NCBI GenBank assembly: GCA_963932465.1
Contig: OZ010791.1
Location: 318,924,283 to 318,988,282 of the forward strand
Reading direction: 5' to 3'
Source of the DNA: Maratus speciosus
Lineage: Eukaryota > Arthropoda > Arachnida > Araneae > Salticidae
Length of the DNA stretch: 64,000 bases
Below are positions 33,650 through 43,759 of the stretch, in pieces. A program made the translations under genes and the position numbers. Numbering within the stretch: the first letter of the stretch is position 1; each line of letters opens with the position of its first letter. Below the pieces are notes generated by a model, which saw only the letters and a list, made by a program, of their open reading frames with translations, was not told the origin of the DNA and made no database searches.

Positions 33650-34330
33650 TATCAATTTCATTCTGTTCGAAAGGCTGTAACATCATTAAAATGCACTTGA
33701 CCTATTTATTATCCATTGGCCTTAATGTAACGGAAAACTTTTGACTATCCCTCTAATTAAGCTATACATCCGATTTTCATAAAATTTGAATTGACTCGAC
33801 GAAATTTTGCAACAATTATATATTTAAAATTTCAGAACATTTGGAAGGCTGTAACATCATTAAAATGCACTTGCAATATTTTTTTCCTTATTGGCTGTAA
33901 TGTAATTGAAAACTTTTGACTATCCATATAATTAAACTATACATCCGATTTTTATGAAATTTGAAATGACTCGACAAAATTTTGCAACAATTATATATTT
34001 AAAATTTCAGACCATTCGGTTGGGTAGTTTTCGCTCTGTTATAGCCCCACCAGTGGCTGAGAGGTACTGCTCTCGAAACTAGTAGACGGGAAGTGCTGGG
34101 TTCGATCCCAATCGCGCCCGTCGGCCTAATCGTTCGGAGTTTTCGTGGTTTTCTTCGAACCATGGTTTTCCATGCGTTAATACGGGTTAGGTTCCCTTAG
34201 AAAGACCCCCACGAAGGGCACTCCCCCTCGGGCCTATATCCCTAGTGCAGATAATCGGCCGTCACAAAATCAACCAACCAACTAACCAACCGCTCTGTTA
34301 TATGAGTCAATATCTGAAAACTGAACAATT
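33650..34330 (+). repeat. Tandem repeat of about 180 bp, interrupted by a SINE
   Basis: Two units (33665-33840 and 33845-34020) share AGGCTGTAACATCATTAAAA, 'GAAAACTTTTGACTATCC' and 'TCGAC.AAATTTTGCAACAA'. The second unit continues into GTTTTCGCTCTGTTATA, where the SINE at 34044-34290 is inserted, and resumes as TGAGTCAATATCTGAAAACT. The family may end at the GACAGACAGACGG tract at 35150. Confidence 0.8.
34044..34290 (+). mobile_element. tRNA-derived SINE with 12-bp target-site duplication
   Basis: The element is flanked by CGCTCTGTTATA at 34032-34043 and 34291-34302. Near its 5' end it has an A box, TGGCTGAGAGG (fits the consensus at all positions), and a B box, GGTTCGATCCC, which form an internal pol III promoter. 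The body contains GTTTTCGTGGTTTTC and GCGTTAATACGGGTTAG, of a kind widespread in arthropod tRNA SINEs. It ends in an (ACCA)n-like tail (34272-34290). The perfect duplication marks it as a fairly recent insertion; its reverse transcriptase must come from a LINE elsewhere. Confidence 0.9.
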
Positions 34331-35270
34331 TAACTCCAGAATTTTTATTATTTTTTAATTAAAGTACCAACTTCCAAATACAATTATATACTATGATACA
34401 TGTTTTGTCATTTGAATGATGTAGTCTTTTGAGATCAAGGATGTATATTTTATGCATAGGATAAACTTTTATGGAAGAAAGTGTCTGTTAACATAATAAT
34501 CAGTGTCTAATAATTGGGACTGAGATGAAAGGGACTGAGGTGATGATTTTGTCTTAAAAGCTGCACATCCATTTTGTTGAATAATTTTGCCCATATGTAA
34601 ATTATTAAATATGACATTTGACATTTGTATGTTACGTAAATAAAGTTGCAATAAACTTTTTGTTTATAAATAAAAATTTAAGTAGGAGGACATGAATGAT
34701 GCTATAAAAAAATACTCATCTCTATTCAGAACAAAAACTTAATATTTCTAAAACCTAAATGTGTTGATGGTCATGATGGTCAACCTTAGGGACAAATATA
34801 TTTACTACAATATATTTACTATACAATCTATACTAAAAAAATATAATTATATTTTCCCATACTTTATATATATGGGAATAAATATATAATAGTAAAAGTT
34901 AATAATATTTATAGAAATGTTTACAGCATACATTTAATATTGGATATTTGTAGCTGAGGACAGGGACGGAAATAATTTCGCTTGTTTAAAGCTTAAAACG
35001 AATTATTTATGCATCATTATATGTCCATTTATCATTGGTAATTGATATAACAAATGTTACAATATATTATGTTTTTCAGTTTTTGGTTTTAGTATAATTA
35101 ATGATATATTATTGGCAGTGGACGCAAATTCTCCAATTTTCTGATATTGACAGACAGACAGACGGACGGACTGAACGACGACTATAGGTGCTACGTATTT
35201 ATATAATTACGAACGCACTTAAAAATGATATATGTTTCCTAATATACGAAAATGTACAATAATCACCAGC
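34310..35270. other. AT-rich flank of the Gypsy element
   Basis: AT-rich DNA without a gene. A GACAGACAGACAGACGGACGG tract at 35150-35172, followed by CGACGACTATAGGTG, resembles the tail at 14530. It probably ends the 180-bp repeat element upstream. Confidence 0.4.
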
Positions 35271-35279
35271 CCGAATATA

Positions 35280-35671
35280 TGTGGTGACAGAATATGATCT
35301 TTGCACTACAAGGCCTAGCAAATTCCTTAATGAGGCTCTCTACCATCGACCTCGACTGCTGAACGATAAGAAAAGTCCTGAGCCTACAATTAAATTCTTG
35401 AAAAGAGAGAGACGACTGTTGATTGTGCTTGTGAGCAGACGTGCTGAGACGTCGTGTTCGAGCCTGTTCGATACCTGGTCAAGCGGATCTGGGTAAGCGG
35501 AATGTCTCCGGCCAGCTATATTTCATGTTTAACTTAAATGTAAATAATCCGTTTGTAAATATATTCATCCACATATCCAAGAACAATAAAGTTTATCCAG
35601 ATTTCATTAAAAATCTGCCAGGACTAATATTTCTAGGCACCGACCCGATGTAGAAGTATATTTATTCTAGA
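35280..35671 (+). repeat. 5' long terminal repeat of the Gypsy element
   Basis: The repeat starts TGTGGTGACAGAATATG and ends TTTATTCTAGA; the matching 3' copy ends TTCTACA, so the original form was probably TGT...ACA. A TTGGAGGCTCTCGG at 35674 just downstream may be the primer-binding site. The 3' copy has a TATA box upstream of the shared part, so this copy may instead be missing its U3 end. Confidence 0.75.
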
Positions 35672-36528
35672 AATTGGAGGCTCTCGGCCGCCATGTACAT
35701 GCAATGTGTGGATTTAACTTGTGCGAAAAATTTTGATGTCCTAAAGTTAAATGATGTTCTGAAAAAGAAAAGGAAAGTAAAGTTTCTTGCATCAAATGTT
35801 CCGTGATAGCTAGAAAGGAGAAAAAAAAATTTCTTATCGCAGAAAGAAAAATAAAGATTCAAGTGTTTACTGTCCGTCGAAATTTCAACTGAGTATTTCA
35901 TCGAAGTATTTCATCGTGCTGTGATGAATCATTAGTGAAAATGCATCGTGAATTCTCAGTCTGATAAAGTTCTTTAATTATAGAAAGAAAAAAAATCGAA
36001 GTTCAGGATTTTTAATTGCTAAATGTGGTTCTCCTGTGTTTTTTTTTTTTCTTTTCAAGTTTATATGATGAAAGATTTTTTTCCTTCTTTTCTTGTTGTT
36101 TATGATAAAATAGCAAAGCGTTTTTTTTTTCAAAAGTACTTGTATAGTGCAGATAAAAAGCGTACAGTGAGTTTTTTTTGTGTACGCAAGAAGAAAAAGT
36201 ATCTTTTAATCCATGCAGAAAGGGATTTACACAGAAAGTGATTTTATTTGTTCTGCATTTTTTTTAATCAAAGAAAATAGGCAGATCGCGCACTTGAACG
36301 TCTACTGTGTTTTTTTTCTTTTTGTATTATTATGTAGTGAAGAAAAAATATGTATATATATTATTATTATTATTATTAGAATATCTGGTGCAAAGTAAGT
36401 ATGTTCATATTATTATAGATATAGCTATATTTGATTTATCGTGTGCATATACATATCTTATTGATTTATATTGAGATATTTTATTTTTATGTGTTAATTG
36501 GTCAGATATAATTTAGGCGCACTTAATT
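35672..36528 (+). other. Gypsy leader region
   Basis: The untranslated leader between the 5' terminal repeat and gag is about 860 bp, rich in T and A tracts, and includes a (TTA)n run at 36359-36377. Frames inside it (36023-36398) are chance. Confidence 0.6.
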
Positions 36529-37560
36529 ATGCCGATAAAGATCGATCTTATTACTGCGGTAATTGAGTTAGGTTTAAGCTCGCCGGAGGATGCTAATAAA
36601 AGTAAACTGACTGAATTAATTGTAAAATCCGAAGGATATAATGAGGATCAAGTGAAAAATTTGCTAGCGGGAATAGTAAGCGAGCGCGAGGTAAATGAAA
36701 AATTGTTGCAACAAAAAGAAATTGAAAGTCGCGAATTTGAATTAAAAAAGTTAAAATTTGAAAATACATAAAATACCCAATTGCAAAATTCAGTATCTAC
36801 AATCGCCGGAAAGTGTTCCGATGTTTTAAAATTGCTAAATAGATACAATAATGAAGAAGAAATTAGCATATTTTTAGCCCTTTTCGAACGTCAGGCAAAG
36901 CGTCTAGGGATAGAAAAAAAATTGATGGGTTACATATCTGCTTGCATTGTTACTGCTTAGTCAGTTTGATAAGCCGCGAAAGTGAAGAACAATCCAGTGA
37001 CTACGACTGTGAGAAGAAAATACTTTTAAGACGTTTCAAACTTACACCAGAACAATTCAGGCAAAAATTATTTTTTACATAGAAAACAAAATTCAGCGTC
37101 AAGGAAAGATTTCTCATTTGAAATCGCAAATCTCCTGAATGAATGGCTAACGGGATTACACATATCAACGTTTGAAGAATTAAAAAATATTTTAATTATT
37201 GACCAGATCAGGAGAAAATTGCCCGTAGATATGAAGGAACACTTTTTTGATGAATTGCCGAAAATTACGTGTGTAGAAGTATTGACAAATAATTTAGATG
37301 ATTTTGAAACAGCCCGAATTAACTTACGGAAAACTGAAACTAAGCCCCAAATACGGAATTTAGAAAACGTCAAGGTATTGAAAATAATAGATCGTTCCAT
37401 CGAATTGACATAAGTCGCGTACCATATGAAACAAGTTGCACAGATACACCCCAAAAGAATTTAAATACAAGAATCTGTTGTTTTAAATGCAATGAATTTT
37501 CTCACCATTGGAGGGATTGCCCCCGAAAAAAAGAAAGTCCGGTCAGCTGGAAGTATAAAA
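36529..37560 (+). pseudogene. gag: Gypsy gag remnant with CCHC zinc knuckle
   Basis: Gag starts with MPIKIDLITAVIELG at 36529, runs open to a stop at 36769 and continues beyond it in the same style (a Lys/Glu-rich, helical segment). A second open stretch at about 37110-37410 reads NLLNEWLTGLHISTFEELKN and IDQIRRKLPVDMKEH, typical of a gag core in arthropod Gypsy elements. A zinc knuckle, CFKCNEFSHHWRDC (CX2CX4HX4C), lies at 37479-37519 and would bind the RNA genome. Several stops and frameshifts separate the segments, so no intact gag exists. Confidence 0.75.
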
Positions 37561-37679
37561 TTTCTGGCCACAGGTCTGACCAGTGTACAAATAATTTTCC
37601 TAAAAATACAAATGCTGCCGTAGGCTATAACTCAAACACAGTAGATAAAGTAATAGAAAGGGTGAGTAATTTAGAAAAA

Positions 37680-37960
37680 AATATGGATGCTTTGGTCGAT
37701 AAAGGAAGTGATGTGAATATGTGTAGTAACGATACCTATACAGCCCTGGGATGCCCTAAACTGCATGAAAATGACTTGGTTTTATCAGGTATTGGTGGTA
37801 TCCAAATAACACCCATAGGATTTACGACCTTAAAAATTTAAATAGATGGTTACACAGTGAATGCAGATTTATACATCGTAAAAAAATTGAACCATTCTAT
37901 AATTTTAGGAAATAACTTTTTGAAACAGGTAGATTTCAATATTTCAGAAGAATGATTGCA
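37680..37960 (+). pseudogene. Gypsy aspartic protease remnant
   Basis: The segment reads MDALVDKGSDVNMCS, which aligns with the usual LVDTGSDVN active site of retroviral-type aspartic proteases; the residue after Asp is Lys instead of Thr or Ser, a change expected to kill the enzyme. Further on ILGNNFLKQVDFNI matches the 'LG.dfL......D' end of the fold. It lies right after the zinc knuckle, as in other Gypsy elements. Confidence 0.7.
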
Positions 37961-38360
37961 AATTGCGAGGAAACGAAAGTTGAAGGAAGTTAGGGTAAAT
38001 TACGTCACTGCTTTCCCACAAGAAACAGTCATGTTAAAAATCAGACGCGTCAGCTATGTCACCCAGATTTCATGCAATGTTGCGGTCATAAAAGCAAAAC
38101 AATCCCATGATAGGAAAAATGGTTTCGACAGCTGAATTAGTGGTAAAAGAACAAACTAAACAAAATGAAACAGCTTTCAACTTTAGTGAGAAAATAAACA
38201 TACAATTAAGCTCTGATAATTGTTATAATAAAACACTCATACTACAATATATATTAAAACTCACATAAATAACGCCTGCATTCAACAGTTAAAGGTATAT
38301 ATAAATATTATACAGACATACAAACAATAAATACAATAAACCCAACTGGAGTGAAAAATT

Positions 38361-38432
38361 AGCCAGAGCCAGGAATCGAACCCGGGACCACACTATACAA
38401 GACTGCTGCTCTAACCACTGAGCTACTCCGGC
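38361..38432 (-). tRNA. tRNA-Thr(UGU)-like gene, left arm
   Basis: On the minus strand the cloverleaf is complete: acceptor GCCGGAG with CTCTGGC (one G-U), D arm GCTC..GAGC with GG in the loop, anticodon loop CTTGTAT (anticodon TGT), four-base variable loop GGTC and T arm with loop TTCGATT. The anticodon stem has one G-G mismatch (AGTGT side). A box TAGCTCAGTGG and B box GGTTCGATTCC are intact. It may be a functional gene, a pseudogene or the pol III promoter of the repeat. Confidence 0.75.
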
Positions 38433-38602
38433 AGATGCCAGAGTCTGCAATTTCCCACTAATAAACCATTTTGGGGAAGTCAACAGCCATCTATAGTCAT
38501 CAGGCCATAGTCATAGTCATAACAGCCATCAGTCTGTCGTATAGATGGCTGCTGACTTCCCCAGCATGGTTTATTAGTGGGAAATTGCAAACTCAGGCAT
38601 CG

Positions 38603-38674
38603 GCCGGAGTAGCTCAGTGGTTAGAGCAGCAGTCTTGTATACTGTGGTCCCGGGTTCGATTCCTGGCTCTAGCT
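38603..38674 (+). tRNA. tRNA-Thr(UGU)-like gene, right arm
   Basis: This is the inverted twin of the gene at 38361-38432, also 72 nt with anticodon TGT. Its anticodon stem GCAGT/ACTGT is fully paired (one G-U), but the acceptor has a C-A mismatch because the 3' strand reads CTCTAGC. Each copy thus carries a different defect and neither is a perfect tRNA. Both internal promoter boxes are intact. No intron is present and no T-run terminator is obvious directly after it, although AATTTTTCAC follows closely. Confidence 0.75.
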
Positions 38675-38760
38675 AATTTTTCACTCCAGTTGGGTTTATT
38701 GTATTTATTGTTTGTATGTCTGTATAATATTTATATATACCTTTATCTGATAATAGTTGT

Positions 38761-40275
38761 TTGTTAGAAAGTGAACAGTGTTCTATCGCACAGTTAGACT
38801 TAGTGAAAACCACAGATATTTATTTAGCTGGGACAGCTAATTCTATTAATTTTCAGGATGTTGAGCTAAATCATATTACAAAGAACACTATTAAGAAAGA
38901 GTTAACGGAACTGATTACTAATTATAAGTCAAACAAGGTTAAGGACACAGAGTTAAATGTCAATATAATATTAACTGATGATATTCCGATTGCGCAACTA
39001 CCGTGTAGATTAGCATATCCAGAACGGAATTTGTGGACAAACAAATTCAAGAATGGTTGGAAATGGGTATTATAACGGAGAGTAGCTCTAATTATGCATC
39101 GCCTGTAGTGTTAGCGAAAAAGAAAGATAACTCTTGGAGATTTTATGTAGACTATAGACCCCTAATTAAAAAAATAATTAGAGATAATTTTCCCTTCCCA
39201 AGAATAGAAGACGTTTTAGGTAACATTGAGGAAGCAAAGGTTTTCACTACATTGGATTTAAAAAATGGCTTTTATTCATATAGACGTAGAAGAGGAGAGT
39301 AGAAAATATACAGCGTTTGTCACGCATAACTCCCAGTACGAATATTAAGCTTCCATTCGGATTATCGATTGGCCCGCAACAATTTCAGTGGTATATTCAA
39401 GCAGTTTTTAAACAGTTAATTAAAGGAAAAGTAATATTAATTTACTTAGATGATGTCGTAGTACTTGCGGAGACTGAGGAAGAAGCGCTTTTAAAACTGA
39501 AACACGTCCTAGAAGTACGGGCTCGAATTTAATTTTGCAAAATGCCAATTCCTTAAACGGAAAAGTGAATTTTTAGTCTGTATTATCGAAAACGGAACTA
39601 CTAGACCCTCGGAAGCCAAAAGTTTGGCAGTAAAGAAATTTTCTGAACCCCGCACCCTAAAACAATTATGCAGTTTTCTGGGTCTAACTTCTTATTTCAG
39701 AAAATACATCCCACTTTATGCAACTATAGCCAGACCTTTAAGTGATTTTTTAAAAGCGGAAAATACATTTAAATTTGTAATCTCGAAAAAAAAGCTTTTG
39801 AGACTCTTAAAGAAAAACAAGTTAACCCCCTTGTATTGCATACATTCCGTCGAGGCGCTAGACTAGATTGCACACCGATGCAAGCGCCATAGGTTTTGGT
39901 AGTGTCCTACTACAAGAAGATGAGAGCAAAAACTTCCATTCTATTCGTTACATGAGCCATAAAACTACACCTACTCAAGCAAAATATTCGAGTTACGAAT
40001 TGAAAACTCTCGCGGTAACAGAATCGGTTAAAAAATTCTGAAACTACTTATTAGGCACGAAATTTAAAATTGTGACAGATTGTTCCGCGTTTCAAAAGAC
40101 AATGGACGAAAAATACATTACGCCAAAAGTAGCTAGATGGGCTCTATTCTTACAGGAATTTGATTATGAAATTGCCCACCGATCAGCATCTCAAATGAAA
40201 CATGTAGGCGCATTGAGTAGAAATACAGTACTAATAGTTACCCGATCGCATAATGAATTAACATTGAAATAAAGA
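38761..40275 (+). pseudogene. pol: Gypsy reverse transcriptase and RNase H remnant
   Basis: After the foldback insertion, pol resumes at about 38761. The reverse transcriptase shows IQEWLEMGIITESSSNYASP, VLAKKKDNSWRFYVDYRPL, FTTLDLKNGF (first catalytic Asp), LPFGLSIGPQQFQ and IYLDDVVVLAET (the YLDD active site at about 39440). The RNase H part includes TDASAIGFGSVLLQEDE (39880-39920), YSSYELKTLAV and a connection ending ARWALFLQEFDYEIAHR. At least four frameshifts and stops break it (near 39060, 39300, 39530 and 39865). The enzyme would copy the element RNA into DNA; this copy cannot. Confidence 0.85.
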
Positions 40276-40320
40276 ATGCACAACAAGAAGACGAACACAT
40301 ACAAGCGATAAAAAAGTTAA

Positions 40321-41434
40321 TTGAAAAAAAATGAAAGTTCAGAATATTTTATAAGAAACGACATCGTATACAAATATGAAAATGACAGAGAACTTCTGAT
40401 GATTCCTACCAATATGCAGAAGGAAATAATACGCGACGTTCATAACAAAGGTCATTACGCCGTGGCTAAAACTGAAATCATTTTAAAAGAAAATTACTGT
40501 ATACCCAAATTAAGAAATCAAATTGAAAGCGTCATTGTCAACTGCATAGAGTGTATACTTTGTATTAAAAAGCAAGGAAAATGAGAAGGTCTATTAAACC
40601 CTATCCCCAAACAAAATATGCACCTCGAAACCTATCACATAGATCACATTGGTCCCATGCCTTCTACAAATAAAAACTACAATCATATTTTGTCTGTTGT
40701 GGACGCATTTACTAAAGTTGTTTGGCTATACCCTTTTAAAACTACAGCCGCTAAAGAAGACATCGATAAGTTAACCCGACAACATGATATATTCGGAAAT
40801 AGGTCGCGAATCATTACCGACAAAGGACCAGCTTTCACCTCTGCTGATTTTGAGTAATAATGTAAGGAAGAGAACAAAGAGCATATTCCCATAACACCAG
40901 GGATAGCTAGAGGAAACGGCCAAATAGAGCGAATGCACAGAATTCTTATTCCAATTTTAGCAAAACTTAGCGTAGAAGACCCCCACTAAATGGTACAAAT
41001 TTGTCGCGCCCGTACAATGTATCATGAATAGTACCGTATCGAGAAGTACAAAATTTACACCCTTCGAACTACTGACAGGAACGAAACTGCGACAGAAAAC
41101 CCACCTGCAAATCAAAACACTGGTAGGTGACGAGGAATTAAATTCGTTCATATCGGAAAGAAATTCGAATAGAGAAATAGCTAAGCAAAACATACTAAAA
41201 ATACAACAGGAAAACATGAAAACGTATAACAAAAAGCGAAAAAAGGCCAACACCTATAAACTCGGTGATTTGGTGGTCATTCAAAAAGCACAGTTTGGAA
41301 CAGGTACCAAACTAAATTTTAAGTTTCTTGGTCCCTATGAGATTACTGCAGTGAAAAGAAACCATCGCTACAATGTGAGCAAAGTTGGACACCATGAGGT
41401 CCAAATGCGACCTCGAGAGCTGCAGATCACATGA
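40321..41434 (+). pseudogene. Gypsy integrase remnant
   Basis: The zinc-binding HHCC domain is visible (HNKGH about 40440, C-X2-C near 40545-40565). The catalytic core shows YHIDHIGPMP (Asp), IITDKGPAFTSADFE (Asp) and, after a stop at 40855, GIARGNGQIERMHR (Glu), so the DDE triad residues remain but not in one frame. From 41024 an open frame of 136 codons covers the end of the core (STKFTPFELLTGTKLRQ) and a GPY/F-like C-terminal module (KFLGPYEITAVKRNHRYNV), ending at 41434. Integrase would insert the DNA copy; stops at 40583 and 40855 inactivate it. Confidence 0.85.
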
Positions 41435-41811
41435 AGCCTTGGACTTCTACTGTCTGAGACGAAATATTTGTACTTTTAAGTGATTATTGTATTTTTTTTA
41501 ACTGTGTGTTATTGATATTTTTTTTTTACTATTATGAATAAACTGAAAAAAAACTGCGTCCAAGACACAAACAAACAAACAAAAAAATTATTATTTCTCA
41601 AACTTCAAAAATATTATTTAAGGACTGATAACTTTTAATCAGCAGTATTTAGTGACTCATTTTTCTATTATTTTGTTTTATGTTGTTTGTGTGTTTTTAT
41701 GTGTATATTATACGTTCTGGAAAACGTAGTCCAGTACCAGTCTGGTATATAAAGAATAGATGATGACTGGGAGTATCCAGCTCCGTCAGGTAGGCCGAAT
41801 TTGTGGTGACA
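41435..41811 (+). promoter_or_regulatory. Post-pol region with TATA box, possibly U3
   Basis: These 377 bp lie between the integrase stop and the repeat shared with the 5' end. A TATATAAAG at 41747 followed about 35 bp later by CCGTCAGGTAG looks like a promoter and initiator. No counterpart exists before the 5' repeat. If this is U3, the 3' repeat is about 750 bp and the 5' copy has lost its U3; if not, it is an untranslated tail. Confidence 0.45.
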
Positions 41812-42187
41812 GAATATGAACTTTGCACTGCAAAGCCTAGCAAATTCCTTAATGAGGCTCTCGACGATCGACCTCGACTGCTGAACAATAAGAAAAGTAT
41901 TGAGCCTACAATTAAATTCGTGAAAAGAGAGGACGACTGTTGATTGTGCTTGTGAGCAGACGTGCTGAGACGTCGTGTTCGACTGAATACCGGGTTAAGC
42001 GGACCTGGGTAAGCGTAATGTCTCTGGACAGCTATATTTCATGTTTAACTTAAATGTAAATAATCCATCTGTAAACATATTCATCTACATATCCAAGAAC
42101 AATAAAGTTTATCTGGATTTCACTAAAAATCTGCCTGGACTATTACTTCTAGACACCGACCCGAAGCAGAAGTATATTTATTCTACA
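41812..42187 (+). repeat. 3' long terminal repeat of the Gypsy element (part shared with the 5' copy)
   Basis: It aligns with 35280-35671 from TGTGGTGACAGAATATG to AGAAGTATATTTATTCTA, with roughly 10 % differences and small indels. An AATAAAG at 42101 (AATAAA-type polyadenylation signal) is present in both copies. The end TTCTACA is canonical. Confidence 0.8.
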
Positions 42188-42204
42188 TATATAATAAACT
42201 GTTT

Positions 42205-42765
42205 CGAGTCACCCAAAATAAACCGAAAAGTGTTTTTTTATCTTTAGAAACCTCAGAAAACAATTTATTTTTGAAATTTAAAGAAGAATTTACAAAAATA
42301 AATTTTTATTAGCTACCCGTAATTTTCGGAAACGTTTCCTAGAAGCTTTTACAATGCATTAATCAATTCTCTGTACCTGAAAATTGTTTTTTCGGATTCT
42401 ATCACTTCTCAAGTAAACATTTTAAGCTATATAACTGAATTTGTGCATGCAATTACAACAAAATAATGTTAATGTTCATATTAAAGTTAATGTTGTTAAC
42501 ATTGTATGTCTGTCTCCTAAACACGTTTTCTGAATAACAAAATATTTATCTGAGAATTGATAGCATCCGAAAAAGTGATATTCCAATTTGATAAAACTGA
42601 TTATTTCTCTGTAAAAGCTACTCAGAGACGTTTCCGAAAATGAAGGGCACCATTTAAAAATTTATTTTTATAAATTCTTCTTCACATTTTAAATAGTTTT
42701 CTGTGGTTTTTAAAGGTAAAGAAATGCTTTTCAGAATCTTCGGTGAATTGGAAGTTGCTATTGTA
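42205..42765. repeat. Long inverted repeat next to the Gypsy element
   Basis: The left arm (about 42205-42350) and the right arm (about 42605-42765) are inverted copies sharing AAGAAGAATTTA.AAAAATAAATTTTTA, CAGAAAAC.ATTTA and ATTTTCGGAAACGT. The loop of about 250 bp has a weaker inverted match (TTTTTTCGGATTCTATCAC against its complement). It begins within 20 bp of the terminal repeat. It is a foldback or MITE-like element without coding capacity. Confidence 0.7.
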
Positions 42766-42789
42766 TATTTTCGTTCTTGATTATAGTAC

Positions 42790-43390
42790 ATTTTTTAGAT
42801 TAAGAAACGTCTGTTATTTTTTACCGTGTAAACATAGCTTGTAGGAATCAAAATTAGGTGTTCAATTTAAAATTTTCAGCTTGAAGATGACTTTCTAAAC
42901 TAATTTGTTTAACGCAAATTGGAAAGAAATACACGATTTCCAGATGAATGGCTATTTCCGTTTTTTCATGTGACAATTTAAGGATCAAAATGTGTGGTCT
43001 GTCATCTTTTTCTATTGGCCAAAAGTATGTTTATTTTCCTTATTAGATAAGAATTTGCCTTCATATTTATATTTGTAAATGAACGACAGAAATTTTCCTA
43101 TTATTTTTCCCCTTTATACGTTAGACAGAAGTATAGGCGGGTGGATCTGCGTGCACAACAGCTAATCTGTAATAAATATCGATTTCCTTAAGTCTAGAGC
43201 ATATTTTCGGGAGTTTTTGACATTACAGTATTTAATAAAAATTCCGTATTACGTTAAACACGCTAAAGCAGACAGGTTTTATAAGGAATAATTTTTAAGC
43301 ACTATTTAATGTTGAAATATACCAAAGTAGCTTAGTTAAATAAATATTGTAGGATAAAAAAAAAAAAAAGATTTAACTATCTTTTACAAA
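42790..43390. other. AT-rich spacer, nothing recognised
   Basis: No gene or clear repeat recognised. Confidence 0.4.
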
Positions 43391-43399
43391 TATATGCGT

Positions 43400-43605
43400 G
43401 TCTAGACTGTGGTGTGCAGTGTCCAATCGTTTTTTAATTTTGTCTAAATTTTCTTTTCAATTTCTTATTCGAAATTTCCGTATCTCAGTAGCGATTTATT
43501 TTATATTTTGCAAAAGTAATTTTCTTACCTATTTTAGCCAAATAATAATAAAAAAAAAAACACGAATAATAATTACTTCCAAACATTTTATAATTGACAC
43601 ACTGT
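43400..43605 (+). repeat. Dispersed repeat shared with 31.9-32.1 kb
   Basis: It matches 31895-32090 loosely, with GTGGTGTGCAG, TTTGTCTAAATTT, TAGCGATTTATT and AATAATAATTAC landmarks. A 72-codon frame inside it (43398-43616) is chance. Confidence 0.45.
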
Positions 43606-43724
43606 CTCTATCTTAGAAAATCTTTCTTTCATTTTCATTATTTTCATTTTTTAATTCTTTGTCCTAGTCCTTATATTCTTGTACCATGGTAGCCTTGACG
43701 TTACCTTTAAATACCTACGCTACG

Positions 43725-43750
43725 TATGTGCTACGTATTCGTAGCACATA
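43725..43750. repeat. Perfect 11-bp hairpin
   Basis: TATGTGCTACG and CGTAGCACATA are exact inverted repeats around a TATT loop. Its role is unknown; it is not followed by a T-run, and no gene adjoins it. Confidence 0.8.
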
Positions 43751-43759
43751 AGTTGACAT

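Larger units (their letters stand above)
38221..38745. mobile_element. Foldback insertion with two inverted tRNA-Thr-like genes
   Basis: The insertion of 525 bp is bounded by TCTGATAAT at 38212-38220 and 38746-38754, which gives a 9-bp target duplication within Gypsy coding DNA. Inverted arms run from 38291 to about 38496 and from about 38539 to 38744, with a loop of about 40 bp containing ATAGTCATAGTCATA. Only the first 70 bp on the left have no partner. Each arm carries a tRNA-Thr-like sequence. It could be an inverted dimer of a tRNA-bearing retroposon or a MITE-like foldback element; its mobiliser is unknown. Confidence 0.75.
35280..42187 (+). mobile_element. Degraded Ty3/Gypsy LTR retrotransposon
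   Basis: About 6.9 kb between two direct terminal repeats, with gag, protease, reverse transcriptase, RNase H and integrase remnants in that order on the plus strand, the order that defines Ty3/Gypsy. All coding parts are split by stops and frameshifts, and the terminal repeats differ at roughly one base in ten, so the copy is old and inactive. A TATA on both sides (35276-35279, 42188-42191) could be the target duplication but is weak evidence in this DNA. A foldback tRNA element is nested at 38221-38745. Confidence 0.85.
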
